DNA from: Solen grandis | Lineage: Eukaryota > Mollusca > Bivalvia > Adapedonta > Solenidae | Direction of reading: 5' to 3' | Assembly (NCBI GenBank): GCA_021229015.1 | Contig: CM037788.1 | Location: 49,346,497-49,410,496, forward strand | DNA: 64,000 nucleotides | Part shown: piece after piece, positions 11,401 through 24,366 of the stretch | Numbering within the stretch: position 1 is the first letter of the stretch | Layout: every line of letters begins with the position of its first letter | Translations under genes and position numbers: made by a program | The notes under the pieces: generated by a model | What the model was told of the DNA's origin: nothing | Databases searched by the model: none | What the model saw: the letters and a program-made list of their open reading frames with translations, nothing else

Positions 11401-12110
11401 ACATATGACAAAAGTTTTTAATTACCTCCCCTTTATAATCTTGTTTCCATGAGTTAACTCCCCTGAGAAAAAATGACTTTTTCCATTTTCCTACGGTAAA
11501 ATTTAGATTTCTTTTGCGAAGTTTGAAACAGAATTATAAAACACATCTTTCTACCGTGAATTTTTCTCGAAAATCAAATTCAGTTTTTCATATTCCCTTA
11601 GTCTTTAATGTTAACTTAAATACAGATTATCTCCCCAACATGAAATAAAATTTGGAAAAACTCTCGATGACACATTTTGAGTTTTGGATGTATTTAAAGT
11701 GACAAAGTTTCATAGAAATATTACCTTTCAGTGACAAGATGTAGAATATGCTATTATCGGGCGTATAGGTATTACAATATATATATATATGATACAAATT
11801 TGGTTGAATTCAGGTAGATTTGCGTGGTTCATTTTGCTAATTGAATGGCACCTGTATGAGCTTCAGTGAGAGTAAATTACATTCAGAGAACAGTTACTGT
11901 ACAAAGTCACATCAGTCACCTTTATACTCTTCAATTTTTGAGGTAATAAAAATATTCTACAAGTACGTTATCTTATCGTGACGTCACCTCTATTTGGTAA
12001 AATGCAAGTATTCTGGGCATGAATTGTTGTTCTTTTAATGCCCCGCATTGCAGTTCAGATACCACGATATCAGCTTCAAGAATAATAAGCATATGTTTTC
12101 TTCTTTCAAG
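8481..12110. other. intron 1 of Hsp70-like gene, no gene seen (copy A)
   Basis: AT-rich intronic sequence. Small items: a reversed SINE-tail-like fragment at 8700-8732 (gttgagtttaacgtcc) and a hairpin at 9978-9997 (tagacggc-tatc-gccgtcta). At 11410-11419 is the empty site of the SINE insertion found in copy B. No exon with convincing splice sites was recognised. Confidence 0.5.
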
Positions 12111-15100
12111 TGCTGCCATATCCATTGACGGAGATATTAAGATGATTCCGGACATTCACGGAAGACACCGCATACCAACGGTTCTTTCCTTCAAAGATGG
12201 CGGAGTTATTTTAATTGGAAACGAGGCTGCGGTTGCCTCAACTAATAATGCAGAGAGAACTATTTGTGACTCTCATAAGATCCTCGGTAAATTGTGGAAT
12301 TCTTCGTTGCGGTCCAATGATAATACCTGCGCAAAATATTTTCATGGTAATGATAAACCGATTGTGAAAATCTTTCAAGATTCGGAATTTGTCAAATTGA
12401 CGGTCGAAGAAATATACGGAATATTCATGAAGTATTTGAAAGAGAATGCCGAAAAGATTGTGAACGAAACAATAACAAAAGCTGTTGTCACTATGCCGGC
12501 TTTTTCTAGGGATATACAAAGAAGGGCGATGAGGAATGCTGGGATACTTGCAGGGTTTGATCAGATTCGGATTCTAAACTGTCCGTAAGTCATTGGTGTA
12601 GTTATATACAGTGAAATTGCGATGCCATAAGGAGAGATTTTCGAATTATATGCTTTTCCTAAATGTACGAGCTCAAATACCTGAAATAGAATTAAATTAA
12701 CATTTTTCAGGGCCTCGCAATTTTTTTAAAGAAACCATTATTGCCTTTCTTTCCTTAAATTATCACTATTTCCTGTAGTTTTTAAGATTTTTATCTATTT
12801 GTGTTTACCAATATAAACACAACATAGGACATGACATATTAATATGTCTAAAATGCGTACCATAATTTTGCTTTAGTATCAGATTTATACTGGCGCTGCT
12901 TTATTCTAACTTTTATTACAGAGTTGCAAAATAAATATGTCACAAGATCTGGGCTGATTATTAGATTAGATTATGAAATTTGCACATCTTCCTTTTTTTT
13001 CCCTCAGTAGCATCAGTACCTTTTTTTGCAGAACTGCGTCTACGGTGGCCTATATGCACCAAATCTCTAAACAAAATGACCAAACCATATCTGACGAAGA
13101 CTCTTTAGTTCTTGTTGTCGATGTTGGTAAGTCTCCACAATGTCCCTTTGTAAGCTTAAAAATCGATTTTACTAGACGTATGGTTTTATCTTGTAACGCT
13201 AATATATTGCATCATCAGTACTAAGGGTGATAATGCGCACAACGCTGTATTAAAACCACACTATTTTATTCACGGTATCAAGTCTGAAATAAATATCTAA
13301 TGGCTGCAATTCGAAATGTTCAATGAATAAACTGCGTTTGTTAATGACTGCTACATCAGTACGCAATACCTACTTTCACCTATTGAATATTTCGCTTAAT
13401 ATACAATATTAATTCTCAAAGTTCACCAGTTATATTTTGTAACATTATTCATGTTTAACTTTAGCTGAGTCTCATTGTTTAAGCTATTTGACTTACGATT
13501 TTATTCTGAATAAGTTGTGTCTTTATAAAATGCATGATGGATTCTTAATTATCTTATGCTAATTACAATACTAGATGTATTATTTTGACAGGGGCCAGTC
13601 ACACGGACGTGTCTATTCTTTCTATGGCATACAACGAGAAGAAAGAATTGATTGAAACTATAGCAACGGCTGGCTCCGAAAAGGTCAGTGGAAATGCATT
13701 CTCGTCAACTCTTTACACGTTCATCAAGGACAAAGTCAGTACAGAGCCGGGTCTCAACAAGACAGTAGACACGTGGTCAAAGATGATGAAAGAGGCTGAA
13801 AGGGCAAAACGAGAACTTTCTACTCAAGAATCGACTACAATCGAATTTCAGGTCAATACTAAAGGGAGAATTTTTTCTGCAAATCTGACAAGGCAGGAGT
13901 TTGAGAATATGAATGAGGTAAGGAATTCACTTGTATCTCCTGTACTCTGTCCGGCCGAATATGAATGAGGTGAAATATCCCTTACTTTGTCCGGTCAAGT
14001 ATGAAATAGGTAAATCATTCAATGAATTATATCTCTTACTCTGTCCAGTCAGGGATATAGAATCCCTGGTCCGAACAAGTATGAATTATGCAAATATATC
14101 TCTAACTGTATCCTCTCAATTATGATTGGGGTAAAGAATCTCTCTTTCTCGGTCCGGTTAAGTTTGAATTAGGTAAAATCTCCTTCTCTGTCTGAATGAA
14201 TAAAGTAAGAAACAAAACAGTATGGACCATCCAGTCGGCATCAGTCGTAGTTCATTCAGGCGCGTGCCCGGATAGCGTAGTGGTAACGCAGCCCAGTTTC
14301 GATCCCAAGTCGGCCCGATATTGTATGTGAAAGAGTATTGTGTCGCCCGTTCGGACACGTGAGTTTTCTCCGGTTTCCTCCAGGTACTCCGGTTTCCTCC
14401 GGGTACTCCGGTTTTCTCCGGGTACTCCGGTTTTCTTCCAGGTACTCCGGTTTTCTCCGGGTTTTCTTCCAGGTACTCCGGTTTTCTCCGGGTTTTCTTC
14501 CAGGTACTCCGGTTTTCTCCGGGTACTCCGGTTTTCTCCAGGTACTCCGGTTTTCTTCCAGGTACTCCGGTTTTCTCCGGGTACTCCGGTTTTCTCCGGG
14601 TACTCCGATTTCCTCCCACACCAAGGGTTACGCAAACACCACTAGCAGTGTCAACGAGAAAATTTTCATAATCGAAGTCGCTTTTTGTCCAGTCATTGTA
14701 AAAAAAATACGATTTAAGTATCTTAATACACATTCATTTATGTGAAAGTTATAGTACCCCGCTTAACCTAGTGAATTGGGGGCTATTTATATATAAGTTA
14801 CGCCTGTGACGTCACACACCGACACGTACGTCACGATCCGTACTTTTCTATACGCACCTAACAGTTTTGGTTTTGTATGAAACATATCCCGATACTTGTA
14901 CCTCAGCGCAATAAGTTATGGGATTGATTTGAAATTTCCTAAAGGTGTTCAGGGGCATTAAACCATTAAGTTAGGTAACTCTTGAATGAGTTTATTGTAA
15001 ATTAGGACCCCCCTTAGAACTTATGTGCAACTAAGTAATTTTTGGACAGTTTTTGTTGTTATTTGCAAACAATATTTAAATCCTATCACAATTCCTTGAT

Positions 15101-17075
15101 GTACGTAGTTACTCATTACATTAAAATCTTCAAAACTTAACTTTTCATGGCACATCATCATCAATCCCGTTGTTACGGTAAGGGTAGGAATTGTAAGTAG
15201 AAGTTGTAGTTTTAACTTTGTTTGCGATTCTTAATGTTTTTATGGCAGTGTTTAATTGTTTATTTCATGTCGCATTTAAGTGAAATGTGGAAAATATCTT
15301 TGCAGATAGGCAAACTATGCAACTTAATGTAAACATATGTAGATTCTTACCTGAACACGGACATCTGTGTTTATCACCTCGGAATGGAAATTGCCAAGTA
15401 GCACGATTTCTTCGACAATTACAAAATACAAGAAAAGGACGTTAAGAATCATGAAAATCAAAGTAACTCAATATGTTCTATTTACTGATATTAGGTTTCC
15501 AGTGTGTATTATGTGCCTCATGATAATTTCTGATACGATAATTATTTTATATATACAGAAGCTGTTTTTGCGGCTTAGTTCACTTCTGGGGGAAGTCTTC
15601 AAACACGGAAAAGAGAAGATGTCAGACCCAGACATCAAAAATGATATAGGAACAGTGGTACTGTGTGGGGGATCGTCGAGGATACCTGCGATAAAAGACC
15701 ACATACAAAGTTATATGGGCACCAAGGTATGCCTATAATTTATGTAAGGGACAAGTTACAGTTGCGGTCGCATTATCTTGCTTAAGGCAGCAAGTTTTCT
15801 TGTATTAGCAGAACCAGAAATAATTAACTTGCGGGCGGGTTTGTGGCCAGTAGGATTCGGACTCAAAGGTCACGGCCATTATATGCTGGATATTGGGTAC
15901 CTGTTGTATAAGTTTAGTGTTACTGTTTAGTAATATTTTGCTTTCAGACACCGCGTGTACGAGTAAAGTCCTTGCTTGTCAACCGTTTCTTGTTGTTGCA
16001 TTGATTGAATGCGAATTTTGTATATTCAATGATTTGCCACCGTTTATTGTCGTTTTGTTTGAATGTGTTATATATTACTGGATTTGCCACTTTTTGTCGT
16101 TTTTTTTTTAAATTTCATTTACAGGTGCCCATTGTATTCGCAGACTTGACATCCCCGGCACAGGGGGCGGCGCTTCATGCTAGTGGTTTGTCAGAGGACG
16201 GAAAACACAGTGGTAGGCTAGTGATCGATATCGCTAGTTACAGCATCCGTTACAAGACAGGAAAAGGGGAGATTCTTACTGCTATAAAGAGATTTACACG
16301 GCTTCCGGCGAGTTACACGTCAAATTTCACCACATCTAAAGACTACCAGTCCTCAATGGCAATGTCTGTTTTTGAAGGTTTGACAATTAATTGCAGCAAC
16401 TTTTACACACACAAAAAGAACTGTAAAATAAATGATATATGTCGTTTTTTTTTTTTTTTTTTAATTGCTTTATTTCTCTTATTTACATGTTTAAAAAAAA
16501 GATTAGTTTATCTTTTTTCTGCTTCTTTATTTTACTTCTACTACTACAAGGGATGATAATTATAACTATTCCCGCCATTTTACATAGGTGAAAGTGATGT
16601 GTCCTCTGAAGAAAACAAATGGGGTAGCTGCGTCATCTACGGCATAGAACCGTCACTTGCTGAGTTCCCAATGATGGAGTATACATTCGAGATCAGTCGT
16701 AGCGGCCTCTTTAATTGTAAGGCCATCTCAAAATCTGTGAAGATTGGAAATCAAAAAGCAATACCAAGGATGCCAAATTTGTCGGATCAAGATAAAGACA
16801 AGCAGAAATACAAGGTCTTAAACATCGTCTCAAAAATAAACGTTGTTGAACAAACGATGAACTACAAGAGTCAGATGAATTACTTTCTTTGGTACTTGGG
16901 ACGCGTTGCTCGATCCAGTGACTGCTTGGAGAAGACAGACAGAAAATTTCTACAAGCGACGTTGACTAGCGTGACAGAATGGTTACATAATAACGAAACA
17001 AAAATGGTTGGTGATTTTCATGAAAAATTAGAACTCCTTGAAGAGAACATAGCGATATACAAACATTGTCTGTAA
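12111..17075 (+). CDS. divergent Hsp70-family protein, exons 2-7 (copy A)
   Basis: Exons: 12111-12584, 13032-13126, 13592-13917, 15559-15726, 16125-16377 and 16588-17075 (TAA), all GT-AG and in phase. Exon 1 must lie left of the gap. The order of Hsp70 landmarks is complete: nucleotide-binding domain with AVVTMPAF, ERAKRELS, GGSSRIP and NPDE-like TSPAQGAALHA, then a substrate-binding part and a helical lid (EWLHNNE). Against canonical Hsp70, Lys71 is His (CDSHKILG), Glu175 is Cys (RILNCPT) and Thr204 is His (DVGASHTD), while the Asp199 and Asp206 equivalents remain. There is no EEVD or KDEL ending; it ends YKHCL. Expected role is chaperone-like binding with altered or absent ATP hydrolysis (inference). 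The frame is intact. Intron 4 holds a SINE with an expanded minisatellite. Confidence 0.88.
14262..14660 (+). repeat. tRNA-derived SINE with internal minisatellite expansion (copy A)
   Basis: A box-A-like motif tagcgtagtgg (14273-14283) and box-B-like cagtttcgatccc (14294-14306) are followed by tcggacacgtgagttttc and a cctcccacacc core, then a tail. Related to the SINE at 60397-60623. It lies in Hsp70 intron 4. Copy B has the same SINE unexpanded at 48221-48395. Confidence 0.7.
14364..14612 (+). repeat. 19-20-bp minisatellite inside SINE (copy A only)
   Basis: About 13 units of tactccggttttctccggg and variants (ttcttccagg). The single-copy source is visible in copy B at 48323-48350. The expansion therefore happened after the duplication and inside a retroelement. 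Confidence 0.92.
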
Positions 17076-17844
17076 TAGATTATTAGACCGAAACCTACGG
17101 AAAAAAATCCTGAACGCTCGCCGAATACCTACATTCAATGAAACGTGAACATGTAAAATATCAATAGTTATATAATCTGAACTGTATACAAACAAGGAAT
17201 GTCGACATAATGAGGAAAAATATGTGAATCTTGTCCTAGGATGGGATGCAAACATGTGTTCTATGAACAAGAAAGTACCAAAACATATGTCTGAAATGAC
17301 TTTTTAGGTAACGAGTGGACTCATAGAAATGCATTCAAAAATAAACACCAATCACCGACTGTTTAGCTGAAAAGTCCGCCGCTGATATGAAAATACGAAG
17401 TTTGCCGAGTATCGCCGATGCTTTGGTGAAAAGGTCTGTGAGCTGGACCTCACGTTCACAATATACCTCCACTTATTTTCTTCCACACGGGAGCCTTTTT
17501 GAAGAGGCCTATTCTCATTGACACACAAACTTATACCTCACTGTTGTGTTAAATAGTGTGACGATTACACATTCGTACTTTCAGAACTTTGATTATTTTT
17601 AGTAATGACATATGTTTTATTATTGATATAAGCGGTAGATTGGAAAAGTCTAATTCATTATCGATTAGAACTACATTAAGATTATTTGAATAGATTTGTT
17701 TTGGGCTTAAAGTAATGAAATTTAGATCTAATATATTCGAATTATTTGGGAAATAACTCATTTATTTAGATATTCGATCTTTATTGATGAGTCGTGACGA
17801 CAACGATATTAAATCATAGACAGTTTAGACATTTCCCAAAAGCA
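17076..17844. other. sequence after copy A Hsp70 stop, no gene seen
   Basis: Presumed 3' UTR followed by intergenic AT-rich sequence. No clear single AATAAA signal was chosen. No coding exon recognised. Confidence 0.4.
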
Positions 17845-17980
17845 TATAAATAGCGCGGTTTCCTTTTAAATTTGTTATTCTGCTCGTGGTCGTCGAGGAG
17901 TGAACATCTCCAGTGAAAAGAACCAAAGCCTGCTCGTGGTCGTCGAGGAGTGAACATCTCCAGTGAAAAGAACCAAAGCC
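17845..17980 (+). promoter_or_regulatory. TATA box followed by a 50-bp exact tandem duplication
   Basis: TATAAATAG at 17845-17853 is followed about 30 bp later by ttattctg, which could serve as an initiator. Then comes a 50-bp sequence (tgctcgtggtcgtcgaggag...) repeated exactly at 17881-17930 and 17931-17980. The GC content is higher than the surroundings. It could be a core promoter and leader of an unrecognised transcript or of a retroelement. No clear reading frame follows. Confidence 0.4.
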
Positions 17981-18789
17981 CTTGGTTGAACGACAGTCGT
18001 TAAAATTTTATTATCTTATTAGAGTCAGCACAAAGAGTGGTTCCATCTTAGTAGTCTTTGTTGCTCGTCTTGAACAGTAATATATTGTTAAGCGTATTTC
18101 CGTGGCTGAGCGTTAAGGTTATTGAGCTGGTGGCTTTCTGACCAGTTGATGCACGGTGATCAGTGCGAGACTTTGTTATATATAGTTGAGCAACTGGTGC
18201 TCATCTATAGGTTCTTGCTGGTAAAAGAAAGGGATACGGTTCAGATAGGACGCCGATCTGGTCACATAAGGTCGGTCTATGATAGGGTTCGGCACCGTCA
18301 TTTGCCGGTATTGCATTTAACATAGATCATAGTTACTTTTTTGTATATATTATATCTTTTGTCTCATAATTAACCCAAGAAAAATTCAATATATATCAGC
18401 TTAATTTCTCTTCATTATTGTCCATCCAATCATTTCATAATCATTTGAATCAGATAGTCAAGATAGGCCCGAGGAAAATTATATGCTTATATTTGTATTA
18501 AGAATAGGTTGCTTTTTATGTTTAATCATAACCTATTAGCTCAGCTAGATAGCCGAGCGGAATTTTAATCATTTTAATTTTTTTCCGAGCATATTCACGT
18601 TACAATAGCTTTTATACTGTTCGCAACTTCTCACGCCTTACCTTAGAAATATTGATGATTGGAAACTCATTAATCCGGACAACCGGAGGACAGGCAGAAA
18701 TGTCCGGAATAAAGAGGATTCCGGAAAAGCGAGGTTTTGTATAGCAGGCTCCTTCGTGCTATATACATTTGTATACACTTGTATTCTCT

Positions 18790-21020
18790 ACATGCACAGT
18801 TGTTTGATGAATGTAATATCGACTCCTCAATTTTTTGGAAATCTGTTGGTAAAATTGGTGTGAATGTTAAAACCAGTGTTTCCATCCCTATGGAAGTGGT
18901 TATGCCTGACGGCTCTGTATCAAATGATGTTAATACCGTTCTTAACAAGAGGAAACATGATTTTAGCTCCCTATTTTATACTGACAATTCTAATATTCAC
19001 TCAGATGCTTGTGACAACAATGAAGATGGAGTTGTTAATAATGAAGAGTGTATGGAACCTTGTTTTAATGATCATATCTCCTTACTAGAAATACGTACTG
19101 CCTTAATATCTGCTAATAAGGGTAAAGCATGTGGTATTGATAATATCCCTGTTGAAGTATTAAACAATGATGTTTCTATCTCATTTCTCCATGTGTTGTT
19201 TAATATTTATTTTGATAAAGGTATCGTTCCTTCCCTTTGGAGTAAATGTATAATAAATCCCATACCGAAATCGTCTACAGCTGACAAAAGAGACCCTCTC
19301 TCTTATAGGGGCATTTCTTTTGCATCATCTATGTATGAATTATATTGTCATGTTTTAAATTGTAGACTCACCAAATGGTCGGAGGATAATGATATTACTG
19401 CGGAAGAGCAAAATGGTTTTAGAAAGGGTAGAAGCACGACGGATCATATCATGTCACTGCACACTATTCTTGACTCTAGGAAGAAGTCTCGTTAATCTAC
19501 TTATTGTGCTTTTATCGATTTTAGAAAAGCCTATGATACTATAAATAGAAATATGGTATGGAATAGGCTATCTAAATCAGGTATTAGAGGTAAAATGTTA
19601 ACAGCTTTTAAGTCCCTATATAAATCTGTATCTTCCTGTGTTAGAATTAATTCGTACAGAACAGAATGGTTTGATGTAGGCTGCGGCTTGAGGCAAGGCT
19701 GTTTGTTATCTCCTATACTTTTTAATTTTTTCATTAACGATTTATCAGTTTACCTCAATGCATTCGACATGGGAGTGCCTGTTGGTGATGAAAAAGTTTG
19801 TATAATGTTGTATGCTGATGACATCGTTTTAATGGCTGAATCCGAAGATGAACTTCAATTTTTATTAACCGCCTTAAGTAAATGGTGTTCTGTAAATGAT
19901 ATGCATGTTAATTCCACCAAAAGTAATGTAGTCCATTTTAGACCTAATTCCGTGGCTCGTACAAATTATCAGTTTACGTGTGGTTCCAGCCAGTTAACAT
20001 TTGTAGATAGGTATACTTACCTTGGAGTAGTTTTTCATGAGCATCTAGATCTCAACGTTACTGTTAAGGCTGTGGCCCAGAGTGCTAGTCGCGCATTAGG
20101 TTTGCTAATCGCAAAATGTAAAAGCATTGGTTGTCTCCCCTACAATGTATTTACAATGTTATATGATGCAGTTGTGTGGCCTGTGGTTAGTTACAGTTCT
20201 CCTCTTTGGGGATTTCGCTCATACTCCTGTATTGAGGCTGTTCATAACAGGGCACAAAGGTTTTTCCTTGGGGTTGGCAAATACACACCAAATATTGGGC
20301 TTGCGGGTGAAATGGGCTGGAAACCCCCAATTGTCCGTCAATGGAAGTTTATTGCTTTATACTGGTCAAAATTATCAAAAAAGGAGGAATCTAGGCTAAA
20401 CAAACGTATTGCACTTTGGGCATACAGTAAGGCAAATTGGTCATGTAAAAACTGGTATTATTATGTAAAGTCTTTTTTAATTATGAATGATTTGAACATA
20501 TACATATGTTTACAAAATCGTGTGGCTGGTAAATTTGTGCACGTTGTTGAGACTACTGCAATGAATAACTTTGTTAATGAATGGCAAACTTGTTTAAATT
20601 ATATTATTGGGCCATCTGGGCAAGGTCGTAATAAACTAAGACTGTATAGGTCTGTGAAATCTGATTTTAAAACTGATCAATATTGTAATATGATTTTACC
20701 ACCTGCTCATCGATCAGCTTTCAGTAAATTTAGATTAGGGGTGGCCCCAATTCGAATTGAGACTGGTCGTTGAGGGCTCGAGTGAAGAAGCTAGGTTTTG
20801 TCCATTTTGTAATGACACCTCAGTTGAAAGTGAGCTGCATGTTTTATTTCGTTGTCATGTTTATGGTGATTTAAGGGAGGAATTATACTCTAAGGCAACT
20901 TCATATAATAACCTGTCTGCGGAAATGCACGATTTTGATAAATATGTATTTCTGTTTTCCAATACAAATTCAACGATTTTAAGATTATGTGCCAAAACCT
21001 GCGGAGCATGTTTTAGATAG
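18790..21020 (+). pseudogene. 5'-truncated non-LTR retrotransposon, reverse transcriptase
   Basis: The reading frame begins within the reverse-transcriptase region (FWKSVGKIGV), followed by GKACGIDNIPVE, NPIPKS, QNGFRKGRST, FIDFRKAYDTI, GLRQGCLLSPILFN and the catalytic LYADDIVLM (codons near 19808-19834). A TAA at 19493-19495 splits the frame just before STYCAFIDF. A frameshift near 20770 moves the C-terminal zinc-knuckle-like CPFCND...HVLFRC into another frame. The endonuclease domain is absent, as in typical 5' truncation. The 3' part up to about 21390 (aaataaag) is probably its tail. The clade is not assigned. It lies only between the two duplicated blocks. Confidence 0.85.
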
Positions 21021-21399
21021 ACGACGTTTTTTACTATATAAATAAACTGTTTTAAGTATGTATTTTCCTTATTACTATATTTGTTGATTGTTGCACTGTA
21101 TAAAATAAGTGTCTGTGATGCAGTTGTTTATCATGTTTTAAACAGCCTTTTTCTTTGTCGCTTTTATATCATTTTACGTGTTTAGTTAGTTACCGGTAAG
21201 TTTGTAATAATTTTATGCTATTAGAGTGCTGTGCTCAGTTATTATAAATTTATTATTAAGTGTTAATTTAATATGTAAATATTCATCTTTTATAATTCCA
21301 TATGGAATGGCATTGTACTTATTTAAACGTTGTTTTGATTTAATTATTTTCATGTTTGTACAATGATGAGATGTAAATAAAGATACTGCCTGTATTTGT

Positions 21400-23672
21400 C
21401 ATTTCAATGGTAGTGACAATCAACATTTTTTTTGTTGATTTAATTATTATGTTATTGTAATTAAGGATTTGCTTTTGCTAATAGTTAATGTTTGTATTTT
21501 GTTTTTGCTGCTGGTGATTACAATTATCCAATAAATACTTCTTTTTGATATTAATTCAAGTTCGAGTTTTTATTATGGCAAATAAGAAGCATTCTGCCTT
21601 TGACCAAATGCAAAGCTTAACAGCAAAAGATGGCATGTACAAATATGTTCTGTTAAGTACAAACTATATTATTAAGTAAAGACAAATATATAAAGTAGTA
21701 CAAACATAAATTATGGCGGAACATTTACCCTCAAATTACATAGAGTATCATTACGTATACGGTTTGCTAAAATTATAAATTTGATCATTTCTAGATTGGA
21801 TCGCATATATATCAGCCATCGATAAAACACTTAATATTAACAGAAGGTCATCAAAATTATCTAATTGGCAATTAAAAGCAACTTGTTATTTCAGGAAGGC
21901 TGTATTAATCATTATACTGAATTATAGGTAAAAAACACAACGTACACGGCAAATATACATTTTTTTTCAACCACTAGTAGTTAATTTTAAGAATGATTCT
22001 CCGGCATTTTGGCCATGGCATTAAACTAGTGATAAAATCCACTCCATTCCGATTTTAAAGGTTTTGTTTGGTCGCATCATTGAAAAAAAGTCCGAGGCCA
22101 CAACTTAGGTTCAGTTATTGTCCTTTGTTAAAAAATGGTATGAGTTACTGTCCTTTTTTTGAAAATGGTATTCTGTTTTAAGCTCAAACTTGGATATGCT
22201 TGAAGGAAAAAACAAATACCAGTCATGTATTTTTGTCCAGTGAAGTTGACACAATTGAAATAACCAAAAAATGCCATATATCAACATTGGCTAAACTATT
22301 ATCATTAATTCATAATATAGAAAGAAATTAATTCTGAATATCCTCTATTTAAAAATTAAAAAACTCAAACTGCACTTTAGTATACATGTACATTGTATGG
22401 CCCTTGCTAACACATCAATGTTGTCAACACAAATTGGAAGCACAGTAAACTTTACTTCTACATTAATAAAAACAATTAAAGAGCCCGTAGAACAAACTGG
22501 AAAGATACCGTTGAAAGCGATGGGGTATGATATATTCATACTAAAAGTATTCCTATCAAGTTGTTTTACATGCATTTATTTAGGGGCGGCCATATTTGAT
22601 TTTCCATCGTTTTATGGCCATGGATTTCATCCCTATATATTGGTATGGGTATTATTTATATCTTATTATTATTTATTTTATTTTGATTTTATTTAAATTC
22701 TTTCGATGCAGTTGTATACTGTTAGTTGTCTCTTTTTATTTACACTGTCACAAATAAAAACGTTCAGGAAGTGCGTGGTTTGGATCCACTAAAATAAACA
22801 TAGGAGTATTGAAACAGCAGATAGCAAGTCACAGATATCTGACAGAATTTCAATTTAAGAAAAAATGATTAACTTTCAAAACAATTTCTCATGTCATATA
22901 TCCGCTGTTTGATTTTATGGACTTGTGAATCATGTCAAGTAAGGATGGCTTCCCGTAGCTATGGGATATAACGCATGTACTCGGTATTTGAGTTCGCACA
23001 TCTTTTAACTACAGACAATAGAGATAGTAAACATGATATGTCGAAAATAATTCATCATATCGGAAGAAGAAGAAGAAGAAGAGAGAGAGAAAACGACTAC
23101 AACGACGTCAATGATATTGATGACATTGATGTTAACGTCGACGACAATTCTCTATAGGATGATGTCGTAAAAGGTTGATGGTGATGAAAAAAGGGGATGG
23201 TGATGATGACAACGACACAGATGGTGATGATGATGATGGTTGTGAAAATGATGGCGTTGACTATTATCATTATGATTATGCGACGTTGACGACATCGCTA
23301 CTGCTTATACTTATGTAAGAACTTTTTTTTAAACAAACCAATGCAGTCACCGTTTCAAGATACCAGGAGCTCTATACCTGTGTGGTGTCAGTTGTTAACA
23401 CGTTAACCTGTCAGACAAGTTCGATCAAGATCGCGTCCATCACTCAGTACGCCAGATAACTAGACAGACCCTTACCCTACCGCCTCCTCGTCTTATCAAC
23501 ACACTGGTAACCACGGGGCAATCACGATCACGCGGTGAGAGTACCTGCCTACCAGGCCGTTCTACAGCTGTGTTTATCATAGAATTTATCTCATCCCAAA
23601 CCTATACAAAAAGTGTTAATTAACTTTTTTTTTTAAATATTTTCGCATAATAACAATAATAATAATAATACC

Positions 23673-23705
<33 letters not shown>

Positions 23706-24180
23706 CTGCATCATTAAAAAAAATGATAAATCAATTCAAACATAAATTGATTAATCAAGAAATCAATTACTTACTGACTTAAATATTGAAGCTATTGGAT
23801 TCGAAACGTCAGTTATGAGTAGCTCATGGTTTTGAAACATACACTTTTAAAACCCTCATAAGACATCTGATAATGTAGGAAGTGGATTAAAAGACGTTGA
23901 TTATATTTTATGGTTGGAGGAGTTATGTCCCTTGCGTGTGCTACAGGTTTTTGAAACTGAGTCTGTCATAAGTATATATCTTTTTATTCCTGCATATTGT
24001 TTAATAACTAACGGATCATTAGATCTATAAAGGGTATGTGTTATGGTTTGGTGCATGAAACTATTTAAGACATGGTGTTAACCTTTAGTTTTAGCTCATT
24101 CGAAAGACATTATCACGTAATGTTTATTTGTTTCCTAAAGCTTTCGTAACGGTGGATTTTCTTTCTCCCTTTGACATCAC
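21400..24180. other. AT-rich intergenic region, no gene seen
   Basis: No exon with supported splice sites or homology was recognised. Simple sequence rich in GAA, GAT and GTTGAT lies at about 23065-23290, and (GAT)n at 23675-23705. Confidence 0.5.
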
Positions 24181-24181
24181 T

Positions 24182-24366
24182 CATAAGCACAACGCTAACA
24201 CACATGTACATATAATACACACACATTTAATACGTGCAATCCCAAGCCCGTTAGTTTTTTGTTAATATTGAAGTATCGGGTATTCTTTTACCTTACATTT
24301 GTTACTAAATATAGAAGCGTATGATCCACTTCTTTATATAGGTTAGAGTTTACATGTACATGTATA
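24182..24366 (+). repeat. diverged direct repeat, left copy
   Basis: Shares with 27354-27506 the ordered phrases cataagcacaa, aatacacacac, aatacgtg, ttgttactaaata, gatccacttc and tataggttag. I estimate roughly three-quarters identity. The pair brackets the foldback element and Hsp70 exon 1. Confidence 0.65.

Larger units (their letters stand above)
988..16611. repeat. segmental duplication copy A
   Basis: Base 988 aligns with 28928 and homology continues in the same order and orientation to 16611, which aligns with 50987. It includes the MITE, pearl-like core, HECT exon, palindromic minisatellite, integrase pseudogene, 21-bp satellite and Hsp70 exons 2 to early 7. Identity is about 98-99% outside indels. 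Homology starts and stops exactly at contig edges, so the real duplicated unit is longer than visible. Confidence 0.93.

Noticed and set aside
14262..14310. Functional tRNA genes at the box A/B motifs (also 41, 6232, 60397)
   Set aside because: Motif spacing and lack of acceptor-stem pairing, together with conserved non-tRNA bodies and multiple copies, fit SINEs.
14158..14745. Pro/Gly/Arg-rich open frames in several frames over the SINE minisatellite
   Set aside because: They arise from the ~20-bp repeat expansion and are absent from the unexpanded copy B.
16599..17075. Treating Hsp70 exon 7 as a separate small gene
   Set aside because: It begins at a splice acceptor (16587) in phase with exon 6 and encodes the substrate-binding part and lid that complete the Hsp70 protein.
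22345..22696. Open frames of 76-99 codons on both strands
   Set aside because: No recognisable domain, splice signals or repeat homology. AT-rich chance frames are likely.
23040..23300. Arg/Asp-rich peptide from 22975-23157
   Set aside because: Comes from GAA/GAT simple sequence.
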